NCBI RefSeq assembly: GCF_050436995.1
Contig: NC_134758.1
Location: 11,271,597-11,335,596, forward strand
Source: Anticarsia gemmatalis
Lineage: Eukaryota > Arthropoda > Insecta > Lepidoptera > Erebidae
Length of the DNA: 64,000 nt
Direction: 5' to 3'
Part shown: positions 12,037 to 24,500 of the stretch, in pieces
How the letters are laid out: each line of letters begins with the position of its first letter
Numbering within the stretch: position 1 is the first letter of the stretch
Made by a program: the position numbers and the translations under genes
Notes under the pieces: generated by a model
Seen by the model: the letters and a program-made list of their open reading frames with translations, nothing else
Told to the model about the DNA's origin: nothing
Database searches by the model: none

Positions 12037-13600
12037 ATGCAAGTCGAATTGTATCCAGAAAACTACCAACTAGGGGAAAAGAAGGTTTCTCCAGAAAACA
12101 CGGCTCCATCAAAGTTAGATCAAGCTATAAAGAAAATCGCAGAAAAAGAAGGATTTATTAAATACAAAGTAGACAAAAAATGCGTGTCTACAAACGGTGG
12201 AAATTATCTTGGCGAGTTGTATGAAATTGACGTGAAAGGGAAGACCAAGGATGGAGAAAAAACACTGCATATTTTTGTCAAAAATGCTATCGATGCAGAC
12301 GGTTCTTTTAAAATACTTTCCGTATCAAACGTTTACAATACTGAAAACTTCGCTTACAAAGACCTGGCTAAAGTATTCGAAGAACTACAAGATGAAGCAA
12401 ATGTACCACGAGACGAAAGATACAAAATGGTAAAAGTCTACGACGAAACTTTTGCAGACGCGATTATTATGGAAAATGTGACGAAAAAAGGATTCACTAC
12501 CTACCACAGAATGGACGTCATGTCGTTGAAATTTGTACAGTTAGCCATTCAACACCTTGCAAGATTTCATGGACTCTCATTTGTATTGAAGGAAAAAAGG
12601 CCCGAGTATTTCAATAAGAAGATAAAATCTTTGAAATATCCCGTGACTTTTGGTGAAGATTGGAAAATAATGGCTAAAAGTATGAAAGACTCCATCATGT
12701 GTCACGTGGATGATAAATACGCGGATAGGATAGAGAAGTTATATGAGAATGTGGCTGATAAATTCGCATACAATTTTAATGATGAATCTGTACAAGTATG
12801 TTTGTGTCATGGAGATTATAGGCCTAATAATATTATGACGAAAATTGAGGTAAGATTTATTTTTTTCTGTTTTTATATAAACTTTAACTCTAATATGACT
12901 TTTCTCATTTATATGAAAGTATAAGGTAAACAGAAACTTGAAATTAATATATGACAAGTTCTAAATTAAGTTTATGATGAAAGTTATGTCATTTTATTGT
13001 ACTATATAGTCACTCTTAATAATAGCATTCTTTAGTAAGGGGCATCCCGCATTTTTTCTGATAGTTATTGTTTAGTAACTAATCTGTGGATTACCTTTGC
13101 CTTTGTTTGAATAGAATATTAAAATCTTATGTTATATTCCAATACATACTAGAGTTAAGACTTAAATTAATGGTTTTCTTTCCCAGGAGGACGGAGACGT
13201 AACAGACTTAGTACCAGTGGACTACCAACTAATCTTCTACGGGTGCCCAATATTCGACTTCCTATACCTTATATACTGCTGCACTGATCGAGAATTCAGA
13301 AAAACTCACATGACGTATCTGAAAGACTTATACCACGACTCATTGAAAACATTTTTGGAATATTTCAATCTGGACGTAAATGAGGTATACCCTAAAGAAG
13401 AATTTGAAAGAGTGTACACCGAGAAGCTCGATCAAGGGTTATATTATTCTTTGATATTTCTGCCATGGCTGTTTGCTGCTGAAGACGATGTTCCAGATGT
13501 GACGCAAGAGTTTTCTGAGATGCGTATTAAGATTGATGATAGGGTTAATGATAGACTTCGAGGAGTCATTGAAGAGTATGTAGAATGGGGCTATTTGTAA
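12037..13600 (+). CDS. Ecdysteroid kinase-like (EcKL/CHK family) protein, gene A of the cluster
   Basis: Two coding exons, 12037-12849 and 13187-13600, encode about 408 aa. The donor is GAG|GTAAGA and the acceptor TTTCCCAG|GAG, phase 0. The product belongs to the EcKinase/CHK family, cytosolic small-molecule kinases of the aminoglycoside-phosphotransferase fold that phosphorylate hydroxyls on ecdysteroids and possibly dietary compounds. Visible motifs: GGNYLG (54-59), the presumed ATP-site Lys82 in IFVKNA, the catalytic loop LCHGDYRPNN (Asp260, Asn264), the metal-binding VDYQ (Asp283), and PIFD (Asp295). The length is normal for the family and no key residue is missing. The N-terminus MQVELYPENYQLG nearly matches gene C, which supports this ATG. 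A TATAAA lies 80 bp upstream. No clear AATAAA was seen close behind the stop. The family call is firm; the substrate is unknown. Confidence 0.93.
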
Positions 13601-14315
13601 GATAATATTATTAAAGTTAGCCGTATTTGTGATGTTGTAAATATTTGGGGTAAGGGTTTGTGGAGGTTAATTCGGGTATTGTTAAGTGTTTTATATTTTA
13701 AATTAATTTGACAAATAATCTAAATTTCTTTATAGACGTAATAATATTAATTTTATTACGACCATCGAATAACACGCAAGGAAGATGTTAATTTAAAAAT
13801 GACAAATTAAAATACAAAATGTACTTGTACGTATTGAACAAATTTATAACTTATTTTAATATATTATAATATTGTTGCATAAAACGTTGTTTTGTTTATC
13901 AAAATAACTCTAACACAAAATTTCTTATCATTACGACTTTAATCTAAGCCATCTTTCGATAACGGTTTTTTTTGCCTCCATTCCTTTACAAAACCATATT
14001 AGCCGAGCGTTTCCGAAGATTGCCGAGCGGTCACGAATGGCCACGATATCTCGCACACGAGTGTCCGCACTCGTTAGTGACTCACGTTTCCACGTTGTAT
14101 TGTATTCTTTATCGCTTAAAACAAATAGTTTTATCATATTCCTAACAGTTTGTTGTTACATAGATAGTGCAGTGTGTGTTCTTCATGTTACTATATAACT
14201 TTAGCATTATATCAAGAAGCATTGTTTATTGAAACTTGTAAACCTTATTCATATTGAATTACGTCTTATCACTTACTACTGTATATAGAATTTACCGTGT
14301 GAAACAAACATCAAT
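13601..14315. other. Spacer between EcKL genes A and B
   Basis: AT-rich and free of recognisable mobile elements. A 68-codon minus frame in it has no family features. It must hold the 3' end of A and the promoter of B; no convincing AATAAA for A was seen. Confidence 0.45.
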
Positions 14316-15900
14316 ATGACAGATAAACTACCGGAAAATTTACAAGAATCCATAGAAAGTATAGCAACAAAACATAATTTTATAAATTATGACATTGTTT
14401 CCAAGAACCTGTCGACAGATGGCGGTAGTTACATGGGTGTTTTATACGAAATTGATATCAAAGGAAAAACTGAAACAGGAGATGAGGAAATAAATATATT
14501 TGCTAAGAATATTGTTGAGAATATTCAAATGTCTATATATTCTATACCTGGCGTCTTTGAAACTGAAGCTTGGGTTTATACCGAACTGGCAAAAGTGTTT
14601 ACTGAACTACAAATTGAAGCGAACATACCTATTGAAGAAAGATTTAAAATGGCTGCCAGTTTTGACGAATGTAATCCAAAATCTATAATTCTTGAACATT
14701 TGGGAAAGAAAGGATTTAAATTGTACCACAGAATGGAATGTATTCCTCTCGATTATGCTGAATTAAGTATAATAGAACTTGCTAAATTCCATGCTTTATC
14801 ATTTGTTATTAAAGAAAAACGACCTGATTATTATAAAGAGAAAATAATTACGAAAAAACAACCTTACAATTTTGGTGCAGATTGGTACGCATTTGTCGAT
14901 AATATGGCAAATTATTCTATCAATTGTTTGAGCTCAGATGTCAAAGAAAAGAAGAAAGATATTTTGCTGCAAAAAACAGCTGATTATCCGAAATATATGA
15001 ATGATACTTCAGGTATTGGAACACTGTGCCATGGAGATTATAAAATGAATAATATCATGGCTAAAGAAGTTGTAAGTATAGTTTAAAGTATATAAAATAA
15101 GCTTAAATAAAACTAAAAACAAACCCTCTTATTCATAAACTCTCTATAAACCTATTCTAGTTGTAAAACTACTATAATATGTTTTCTCTCTTTCATTTCG
15201 CTAAGGAGTGAAAGAAACAAAACACTTTATAAGCCTTTCATAAATTCATATATTTTTATAAATAAGTTAAAAAACTTGAGAGTTATGATTTATGTATGCT
15301 TCACAAAAATAAAATGAAATTAAATATGTGAAGAAAATCTATGTAATCGTGTTCACCTAAATTTTTTCGTAACATAATAATGTATTTATAAAACACGATA
15401 TAAAACACCATTTTTTGCTTTTTTGCGGGTTTTTGCGATCTTCTTGTGTTTTGGTTTAAACTCCTAATTATTATAATTCTTTCTAGAACGGGAAACTATC
15501 AGAAGTAGTACCAATAGACTTCCAAATTCTTAACTACGGCAATCCTATCCTGGATTTCATTTACTTCATATTCCACGGGACGGACCGGGAATTCAGAAGA
15601 AACCATTTGGCGTCACTCAAGGACCTATACTACGGAACTATGAAAGGCTTTCTACAGAAATTTGGGATTGATATCGAGGCGGTTTTGCCTAGAAATTTAT
15701 TTGAGAAAATCTATAAAGAGAAATTAGATTTTGGTTTAATGGTGTTAAGTTTTTATGGGCCATTTTTATTCGCGGTGGAAGGAAATGCGCCTGATGTGAC
15801 GACGGAGGAATTATCTACACTTAACTTTAAAGTAGATGATAGGTTTACGAAGCGTTACCGTGAAATTGTTGATGAATTTATACAGTGGGGCTATATTTAA
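14316..15900 (+). CDS. Ecdysteroid kinase-like (EcKL/CHK family) protein, gene B of the cluster
   Basis: Exons 14316-15071 and 15487-15900 encode about 389 aa. The donor is GTT|GTAAGT and the acceptor TTCTAG|AAC, phase 0, at the same position as in the paralogues. Motifs: GGSYMG (36-41), ATP-site Lys64 in IFAKNI, catalytic LCHGDYKMNN (Asp241, Asn245), IDFQ (Asp263) and PILD (Asp275). The N-terminus is about 18 residues shorter than in genes A and C and lacks their MQVEL...PSKLD block. B is clearly more divergent from A and C than they are from each other, although it lies between them. Many codons end in A or T. AATAAA follows the stop by 27 bp. It starts 716 bp after gene A. All key residues are present, so it is probably active; substrate unknown. 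Confidence 0.92.
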
Positions 15901-15926
15901 ATACTTTTCTATAAAACGAATGTTAG

Positions 15927-15932
15927 AATAAA
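15927..15932 (+). terminator. Polyadenylation signal of EcKL gene B
   Basis: AATAAA lies 27 bp after the gene B stop codon, a usual distance for a short insect 3'UTR. Confidence 0.6.
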
Positions 15933-16299
15933 TATATTGAATACTGAATGGTTCGTGTTTTTTTTCTAAGTACTTTTGGATGAGATATCCCTTGCAATAA
16001 ATGTCTGTAATTTTTAAAACTTTTTTATTTCCTTAAAGTAAATAAAGTACACTATTTTACTAGAATTACCACATGCTTACTTTTTCGGTTTGTTTGACGA
16101 TTAGGCCAAATATCAAACGCCTATAATTTTTATAATTTGTTCTACAGTGTTGTGTTGTAATAATATTAGTGATAGTGAAAAGAGACTACATTAACCCTTG
16201 TTTATTACCACCACTTAATTTTACGTTTTCTTTAAATAAAATAAACTAAAAATAACCCAGTATAATTTGGATATCAATTGCTTTTTAAGACGCCTAAAT
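15933..16299. other. Spacer after EcKL gene B, nothing recognised
   Basis: AT-rich with homopolymer T runs. Confidence 0.4.
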
Positions 16300-16565
16300 T
16301 AAAAAATCGGCCAAGTGCAAGTCGAACTCGCGAATGAAGAGTTCCGTACCAAAAAAAATACGAAACATCACGCCTATTGTATGGGGACAACCCTTAATTT
16401 TTAGTATTTGTTGTTATAGCGGCAACCGAAATACATTATTTATGAAAATTTCAGCTTTCTAGCTATCACGGTCTATGAGATACAGCCTGGAGACACACAG
16501 ATATGCAGCAGAGGCTTAGTACTAGGGTCCCGTTTTAACTTTTGGGCACCGAACCCTAAAAAGGG
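16300..16565 (+). mobile_element. Lepidopteran interspersed repeat (ATCGGCCAAGTGC family)
   Basis: It runs from AAAAATCGGCCAAGTGCAAG through GAGTTCCGTACCA, TTTGTTGTTATAGCGGCAAC, AGCTATCACGG and GAGATACAGCCTGGAGACA to GGCACCGAACCCTAAAAAG. I know this as a very widespread repeat in moths and butterflies; its class is uncertain. Confidence 0.65.
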
Positions 16566-17590
16566 GTAATTAATGCAAAACTTTGGCACTATCGTATTTT
16601 TCAATACGTACTTGATAGTATTGACGTCTTAATATTTAATATATTCACGTTATCTTAAGTCTGGACAAAATAATAGGGTCTATTGACGCGTGTAAGACTA
16701 TTCATTCTACCTCTAGTACAGTCGGTCTCATAATTTTATAATTTTATATGTTTGGTATAATATTAATTTCACTAACTTCTGCCTTCGTCTCTGATTGCCT
16801 GGAAAGATGCTTCGTGTTGGAAAGTAACCTATGTATAAAAACAGGCTTTAAATAGCCTTTAGGCCCTAATCTATAAAAATCCATGATTTGTGTTAGAAAA
16901 GCAACAAAAATGCATGCCTACATAAATCTCAATTTTCGAAAAAAAAAATACACTTTGACACACGGTTAAACCAGTCAGCTATTTTTGTAACCCATGTATT
17001 ATATTTTGAATACAAATTGATCTACATTTGCGAAATTAAGTACGTATTGTGCTCATAAATATAACTAATTACTTCGTTGACTGTACATCGACATCAATGA
17101 TGATATTGTTTCGCTACCAGAACTCGTTTGAACAGGAAATGCTTATTATAATGCAAATAAATGAAAGAACAACAGGGCTACAAGGTTCAGTCTATCATGT
17201 TTTAGTACAAGTATCTATTACTTTACTCAGTAGCTACTTGCTAGTACCTCATGTAAAGATAATAAGTTTTAAAAGGCGGGGATTAAAAGATCTAGTTCTA
17301 TTTTTCAACAAATTCGGTGATATAATTTAAATGTTAGTATAACGGTTAAATGAAAAGAGAGTTGTCCGGAGTTTGGTAATGAGTTCGGTAGATGGCAATA
17401 AACTCGCACTCTGTTAGTTAGGACTAATATTGTAAATAGCAAAACGTGTGTGTTTAATACAACTCTGTATATACCTTCAGATATAACAGGCGTATATATA
17501 GTAGTAGTGGTGTAGTAAAAATCCGTAACCAAGGCCTTGCTCAATGAATGTCTCAAACACGGAAAATATTCGATAAAAAGTATCCTATAA
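16566..17590. other. Spacer upstream of EcKL gene C, no gene seen
   Basis: AT-rich. Frames of 93 (+) and 103 (-) codons near 17049-17616 look like chance frames. Confidence 0.4.
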
Positions 17591-17726
17591 GTTGCTCCAC
17601 TACTTATTCTATGCATATACCAAATTTCAGTGCATTCTAATTGGTAGTTTTTACGTGGCAGCGTAACATACAGACAGGAAAAAACCTGACCTTGACCTCT
17701 CTACAGATTTATTATAAGTATAGATG
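17591..17726 (-). mobile_element. Fragment of a Helitron-like repeat, 5' end only
   Basis: Minus-strand sequence begins A|TCTATACTTATAATAAATCTG and continues into a region with ACTGAAATTTGG. No matching CTAG end was found, so it is truncated. It ends about 175 bp before the gene C start. Confidence 0.4.
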
Positions 17727-17834
17727 GCTACAGATAAAAGCGACATCTGATTTTAATTTTAAATATATTCCTGTGACAGGCCCTATATCATTATAAAGAA
17801 TTACTGACAATTTTATAAATATAATTGACACTTC

Positions 17835-17842
17835 TATAAATA
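17835..17842 (+). promoter_or_regulatory. Candidate TATA box of EcKL gene C
   Basis: TATAAATA lies 60-67 bp upstream of the gene C ATG, placing the start of transcription near 17865 and leaving a short leader. The region is very AT-rich, so a chance match is possible. Confidence 0.4.
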
Positions 17843-17901
17843 TATTGAGTCCTTTTATTATCTTATAGTGTTAACACAACAGTTGCAGTGATAACTTCAA
17901 G

Positions 17902-19493
17902 ATGCAAGTGGAATTGTGTCCAGAAAAATACCAGCTTGGAGACGCCAAAGTGACACCAGAAAACAAAGCTCCGAGTAAACTAGATGTAGCCATCAAGAAA
18001 ATCATAGAAAATGAAGGCTATATAACATACAAAGTGAATAAAAACTGTCTATCAACAAAAGGTGGGAATTATTTAGGAGTGTTATATGCAATTGATGTTA
18101 AAGGCAAAACAAAAGATGAAGAAAAAGAAACGAATATATTTGTGAAAGAAGCAATGGATGAAGAGGAAGCTTTGAAGATAGTATCCGTAGCCGATGTTTA
18201 TAAGACCGAGAATTTTGCTTATAAAGAACTTGGGAAGATCTTTGAAGAATTACAAGAAGAAGTAAATGTACCGATAGAGGAAAGATACAAAATGGTTAAA
18301 GTCTATAATGAGAGTTATGATGACGCGATCATAATGGAAAATGTAACTTATAAAGGATTTATAACATATCACAGGACGGAATTGATGTCATTAAAATTCC
18401 TTGAAATGTCGGTCAAACACCTTGCAAGATTTCACGCACTCTCATTTGTATTGGAAAAAAGAAAACCTGATTATTTTAATGAAAAGATAAAGACGTTAAA
18501 ATATCCTATAATTTTTAAAGAAGAATGGAATATACTAGTGAAAACTATGAAAGATTTATCTGTTAACAATATTGATGAGGAATATAAAGATAGACTTGAG
18601 AAGGTATTTGAAAGTGTTGGGGAAAGGTTTGAACACAATGTGACTGATGAATCCATACAAGTATGTTTGTGTCATGGAGATTATAGGCCTAATAATATCA
18701 TGACGAAGATTGAGGTGAGTGATTTACGAATTACATTGAAATATTAAGAAGAACAATCACAATACTCATCACGAGTATAGTCAATAAAAGTAAAAAAATA
18801 TATCGATTATATTCATATAGTATAATAGTATTTTTGATACAATTTTATTTAAATTATTAACATAATATTATTATAATTACGTATTATCATTTTGAATAAT
18901 TTTTCGAAAAATTTAATAGCACTGATTCAGATTTCTTTGTTATTGAATATGCAATACTAATTTAACTGGATTAATTTCTAATCGTCTAAGGTCCTTATGT
19001 TTTAACTATACATACACTAACAGTATCTTCGGAAACAGTTGCAAAATCATTTCCGTTTCAAAACATTATTATGTCTTTGCAGGAAGGTGAAATAATAGAA
19101 ATAATACCAATCGACTACCAACTAATTCACTACGGGTGTCCGATATTCGACTTCCTATATCTGATCTACTACAGCACAGATCGAGAATTCAGGAAAGCAC
19201 ACATGAAAGACCTCAAAGACCTGTACTATGGAACATTGAAAACGTTTTTACTGTATTTCAATATTGATGTAAATGATGTATATCCTGAGGAAGTTTTTGA
19301 AAGAGTGTACAAGGAGAGATTAGACCAGGGTTTGATGTTTGTGTTGATGTATCTACCTTTTATGCTTGCCGTGGAAGATGGGACGCCTGATGTGTCACAA
19401 GAAATTGAAGATATGTGTATTAGAGTAGATGAGAGATATAGAGATAGACTTCGAGGAGTGATCGAAGATTATGTTGAATGGGGTTTTATATAA
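17902..19493 (+). CDS. Ecdysteroid kinase-like (EcKL/CHK family) protein, gene C of the cluster
   Basis: Exons 17902-18714 and 19083-19493 encode about 407 aa. The donor is GAG|GTGAGT and the acceptor TTTGCAG|GAA, phase 0. Motifs: GGNYLG (54-59), ATP-site Lys82 in IFVKEA, catalytic LCHGDYRPNN (Asp260, Asn264), IDYQ (Asp282) and PIFD (Asp294). The first coding exon has exactly the same length as that of gene A (271 codons), with matching residues throughout, including MQVEL.PE.YQLG at the start and NNIMTKIE at the splice junction. A and C are therefore the closest pair in the window. A TATAAATA lies about 62-67 bp upstream of the ATG and AATAAA about 300 bp after the stop. It converges with gene D, with about 2.1 kb between the two stops. 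It looks intact. Confidence 0.93.
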
Positions 19494-19790
19494 ATTCATT
19501 TGTTAACTGATTTCGAAATTGAGGTTTTCAATTTGACTGTTTTTTGTATTTGTCATGCACTGTAGACGAATTTTACTAAATTATTTTGTTTTCATATAGA
19601 TTTATTATGTTTTGATTTATTGTTAATCATTTGTTTTCAAAATCAAATGCTGCTGTCTTTAAGTATAAAGTGAAGATCCAAGGTTACTCTACGTTTATAA
19701 TGTGTTGTATTTTAAGCTGTAACTTGTTCTATTATCGCTGAACTTTATAATCTGTAATTTTGTAACATCTTTTATTAAGCTCTAACATAA

Positions 19791-19796
19791 AATAAA
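19791..19796 (+). terminator. Polyadenylation signal of EcKL gene C
   Basis: AATAAA about 300 bp after the gene C stop codon is the first clear signal seen in the AT-rich trailer. Confidence 0.45.
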
Positions 19797-20089
19797 ATGA
19801 TTAACCTTCATTCTTAAGTATATTCCTAATTATATGCTTTAAACTTTATTATATTCTTTCTTCTCAACGTTGTTTTATTTACGTAATTTAATTACTTACC
19901 TTCTGACATTATATCTAACTTGAATAAGATCACACACACTTACTTACTTACTCGTACATAGATTACTACATTCTAGACTCACATCTTACAATGAAAATTA
20001 GGTCATATCAGTCTGTCAGACTGTCACAATGTGTAACTGTAAGTTGGCAAACGTTACAAGCTCTCGAGAATTAGCGGCGAATATACTTA
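19797..20089. other. Spacer after EcKL gene C
   Basis: AT-rich, nothing recognised. Confidence 0.35.
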
Positions 20090-20240
20090 CTAGCTTCTAC
20101 CTGTGACTACGTCTGAAATGAAAGGATTTGCCGATATAAAAAGTATCCTATATGTTAATCTACGCTATAATCTATCTTTCTATCAAATTTCACCAAGATC
20201 TGTCAATTAGTTTTTGCATGATACAGTAACATACTTACGC
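20090..20240 (-). mobile_element. Truncated Helitron-like repeat, 3' end
   Basis: On the minus strand it ends GTAGAAGCTAG|T and contains a degraded ACGTAGTCACAGG hairpin. The + strand body has AAAAAGTATCCTATATG and ATTTCACCAAGATC, as in other lepidopteran repeats of this type. The other end is not clear. Confidence 0.4.
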
Positions 20241-20659
20241 ATAATCCATGGTGTCAATTTTCGCATTTATTTATTAGGCTTGTAGACCCAGCATCGACTG
20301 AGAATTGTCAACAAAAAAGAAAATAAATACTTAGCTGTCTCAAAAACAGCACTCAAATATTTACACTTAATTTCATAATTTATATAAAAGTGAGTTTCTC
20401 TCACAATATCTTCACAGAACAAGGTTTTCATTCAAAACGTATTATATTTGATATTTCTTCTCCGGAATCCCATTAGCTGTTTTTCCTTAAACAGAATAAC
20501 ATAAATACTGTTTTGTTTAATGAGATTGTTTACTTTTATAATAAACCATATTGTTTTTGATAATCTGAATATACAAGTCAGTAATTGGTTTTGCTTTAAT
20601 TGTCTAAATTATGGAAAACTAATTACAAGGTTTTAGCTTACGCCTGTTAGATAATTTTT

Positions 20660-20750
20660 GGCGTAGTTGTTAAGTTGGTCGCTTCCATCGCGGTAGTTCT
20701 AGATTCAATTCTCACTTTGGACAAATATTTGTGTACACAGATAGTTTTTA
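20660..20750 (+). mobile_element. Decayed tRNA-derived SINE head
   Basis: GGCGTAGTTGTTAAGTTGG and TAGATTCAATTCTCACTTTG resemble the A- and B-box parts of the SINE at 7781-7985. The tail is missing. Confidence 0.45.
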
Positions 20751-20950
20751 TTATTAATTTTAAGCAAGTTAACTAAATTCATTAGCAATTAATCTAATTT
20801 GACTACGTGCGGGTATAATTTTTCTTGCAGGCACATCCTTAAATATTAGTGTACTACTACTACTACTATACTACAATATTATGTAATACACTAGTTAGAA
20901 TTATGTTAAAAGTTGAGTTGGTACAATAATTATCAGGATTATTAAATTAA

Positions 20951-21212
20951 CTAGCTGACCCGCGCAACTTCGCTTGCGTCACATAAGAGAGAATGAATCA
21001 AAATTTTCCCCGTTTTTGTAACATTTTTTACTGCTGCTCTGCTCCTATTGGTCGTAGCGTGATGATATATAGCCTATAGCCTTCCTCGATAAATGGGCTA
21101 TCTAACAGTGAAAGAATTTTTCAAATCGGACCAGTAGTTCCTGGGATTAGCGCGTTCAAACAAACAAACAAACAAACAAACAAACTCTTCAGCTTTATAA
21201 TATTAGTATAGA
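20951..21212 (-). mobile_element. Helitron-like non-autonomous element, copy 2
   Basis: Same ends and body as copy 1 at 9506-9758, between A and T, with (GTTT)n internally. It lies between the convergent genes C and D. Confidence 0.75.
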
Positions 21213-21478
21213 TAAAACATACATATTATTACTTTATTGTATAACTTACATAGGTACATATTTTTATAAATAAAATATAAATTACATTAGTAAAGACTTT
21301 CGACGATAACTGTATTACGTTGTATTAATAAATAAAATGTAAAAGTTTTATAAGTACTACATTCAAATAAAACTATATGTAACTTACTTTAAGTAGGTAG
21401 TCAAAGCATTGTACTGCCTTTGAAAATAACTACTGTCTTACTAATAAACTTTGATAAGTTTTACAATATTTAGACACT

Positions 21479-21484
21479 TTTATT
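21479..21484 (-). terminator. Candidate polyadenylation signal of EcKL gene D
   Basis: AATAAA on the minus strand, about 92 bp beyond the gene D stop codon. Confidence 0.45.
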
Positions 21485-21575
21485 TAATCTTAAAACAGTA
21501 TAAGCGTGAAAAAACAAAACACTGCATCAATCAGAACTTACTCAACATTTCTTAGTAAGACAGTTGTACTATAAC

Positions 21576-24500
21576 CTACAAATAACCCATCTCAATAAAA
21601 TCCTCAACAACGCCCACCAGCCTTTCTTTACACCGGTCATCTTCTTCAAAGCTCATCTTAGCCCACTCTCCTTCAGTCAAGTTAGGTGGATCATGCTCAT
21701 TAGCCATCAACAACGGAATCAGTAACAAAGACAGTGTCAAACCATGATCTAATTTATCCCTGAAATCTTTTTCGAAATCTTTCTTAGGATAAACATTCGT
21801 AATATCCATTTTGAAATATAGTAAGAATGATTTTAAAGTGTTATAGTAAAGTTCTTTTAAGTAGTTGAGGTGTTTTTCCCTGAAGGGTCTGTCTGTTGCT
21901 GGGAAGATGAGGTAGGCCAGGTCGAAGATGGGACACGCGTAGTATATCAGTTGGTAGTCGATTGGTATGAGGTCTGTTGTCACTCCGTTCTGTAAAAGAA
22001 AGAGAAAAAAATGTAGTGTAAACTCATGACTGGATCACAGCTGGGTAGAGGCTTCCTAAGTCTTATACAGAAGAGACGAATGAAGGCTTGATACTCTCAC
22101 TCTGGCCAATCGCAGACTAACAGATGGATATAATTTCACCTTTTTCATTTATTTCTTAAAAAGACAACACCCGCCTTAAGTATCGCTCTTGTGTCGCGGG
22201 GACTTTAACAAACACACAAACAACGTACACAAAGTACAATCAGACCCCAACAACTGTTTGTGGATCGCACAAATAATTGTTCCGTGTGGGAATCGAACTT
22301 ACGACCTTACGACGCAATGGTAGTGGCGTGGCGACCAACTTAACTACTGCGCCACGGAGGTAGTCAGGAGGTACTCTACGTTGTAGGATACCGTAATCTT
22401 TCGTCTTTTTCTAATTGAGAAGCAGCTAAAGGCCATCCTGTCGTACCTTTAATATATTACAAACTGTACAATGTATTTTTAGGAATGGTAGCTTAGATTT
22501 TATACTTTCAACTACTAAGCTACTTGCGTGTCAGTGATATACAAATATATTTATACAAAACCTACCTCAACGCCATGAACGTCTATCATTAATAATAAAT
22601 AAGAAATATCATGAATATGGATCGATACTTTAATTACATTTGTGCGTTGTCATATTATTTAATAAGAAATATTTATGATCAAATTCTCTTTTGTGATACG
22701 AATATTAAATGAGTTATAATTTTATTTGATTCTAGAGTTTTACATTTATTACCTATTTATTGTGCATTTTTGATAAAATATAATAGTATTATGAGTGGAG
22801 TAATAATTCGGATAAGACAAACCACTACACCAAAATAATATACCTACCGTTCATCAGTCCATATCAGTATTATATAAGCCACGTCAAAGGCTTTCGGGCG
22901 GCTTGAACAACTTTGACACTAGGTTGACCACTAACCATACGATAAGAAGAAGTATTATATTATATGCAAAAGTAATTCTGTCTTTCTGTGACACTTAACG
23001 AAAAAACTTATAATTATCGGAAGAAAAACTTATTGGAAGAATAATTCGACGGATTCTCCTTATACCATCTAACAAAAATCGATAGAATAAAAAACGTAAA
23101 AATCAAACGACAGATAACCTCACAAACTAAATAATATTAACGCGGGCAGAGCTCTAAGTAAATACTAGTATTTCAAATTATATAAACATAATAAAGATAC
23201 AACAGGTCAATGATAAAAATATAGACCTGTATAGCAAGTTTTTAATTTATTTAGATAGGTATAATATCATTGGGAGGTCAGAGAGGGCACTCATTAACAC
23301 TCATTAGAGTATCACTATTGAAATAACTGTGTTCTTTGATAATTGTATGACATTCACCTTTAGGAGAGACATATGATTATATCATATACTAGCTGACACG
23401 CGCAACTTCGCTTGCGTCACATAAGAGGGAATGGGTCAGAATTTTCCCCGTTTTTGTAACACTTTTTACTGTTACTATGCTCCTATTGGTTGTAGCGTGA
23501 TGATATACAGCCTATAGCCTTCCTCGATAAATGGGCTTAGATAGCCCACTAAAAAATTTTTTAAATCGGACCAGTAGTTCCTGAGATTAGCGCGTTCAAA
23601 CAAACAAACTCTTCAGCTTTATAATATTAGTATAGATTAAAATTTACATTATTTATTTCAATACTAATAAAATAAAATTGAAGAGTTTGTCTGTGTAACA
23701 ACCTGAGTAACCACTGTTGCGAATTGAAATATATATTTTCTGAAAAAGTATCCTCCCATATGTACCTATATCACCATAATAGCGTTAAAGAAGTTTTTTG
23801 TTAGTTTGTTCGAACGTAATGTCTGTAATTATAAGTCGTTTTTGAAAACTCATAAAGTATAATAGCTACATATGGCAAAATGTACGACAGACAGTTGGTA
23901 ATTCTAGATAATTATGTTTATTATAACTAATTAGCTGACATGTGACGCTATATTTTTTGCACATCACTGCACAGACACCATTTTTGTTAAACAAATTACA
24001 CGTGACTGAAACCTCGGGGCTTAGTTAGTCACTATTAAAATTATAAATGCGAAAGAAATTATATTTGTCTGTCTCTTCTTCATGTCTAAACCAATACACC
24101 GATTTGTACGAATAGGTATAGTTAGAGACCCGGGAAAGGGCATAGGATAGTATTATTCTAAAAAATCTATGGGATCTATGCGTGTATATAATAAGCTGCG
24201 TAAATATAAGAAGAAACGTCGGGCAGCAAATAAGATATCCTAACCTTTCAATTTTCAATCGCGTATAAGACCCGTTGCATTATAATATTATACGTAAATA
24301 TAGTTCACGCGGACGGAGTCGCGGGCCAGAGCTAGCGAGCTATATTTTCTATTTAAACAACTTTGCATGAAATAATGGAATGAAACCAAATACTTACAAC
24401 TTTCTTCATCAAGATATTATTAGGTCTGAAATCACCATGACACAGTACTTTCTTGGAACACTTGGAGGTGAGGAGCTCAATAAATCTCTCGTATATCTTC

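Larger units (their letters stand above)
21990..24397 (-). other. Expanded intron of EcKL gene D
   Basis: This 2.4-kb intron sits at the position where the three paralogues have 337-415 bp. Going up the + strand it holds a tRNA-derived SINE (22158-22361, minus), the detached tail of a 5S-derived SINE (22877-22945), a Helitron-like element (23389-23636) and a second, different Helitron-like element (24029-24335). Insertions account for a large part of the extra length. Confidence 0.8.

Noticed and set aside
12251..12433. Small + frame inside EcKL gene A
   Set aside because: Out-of-frame shadow of the kinase exon.
14500..14688. Small + frame inside EcKL gene B
   Set aside because: Out-of-frame shadow of the kinase exon.
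21990..24397. Possibility that gene D is a pseudogene split by insertions
   Set aside because: Both exons are open, splice sites are consensus and phase matches the paralogues; the insertions are confined to the intron.
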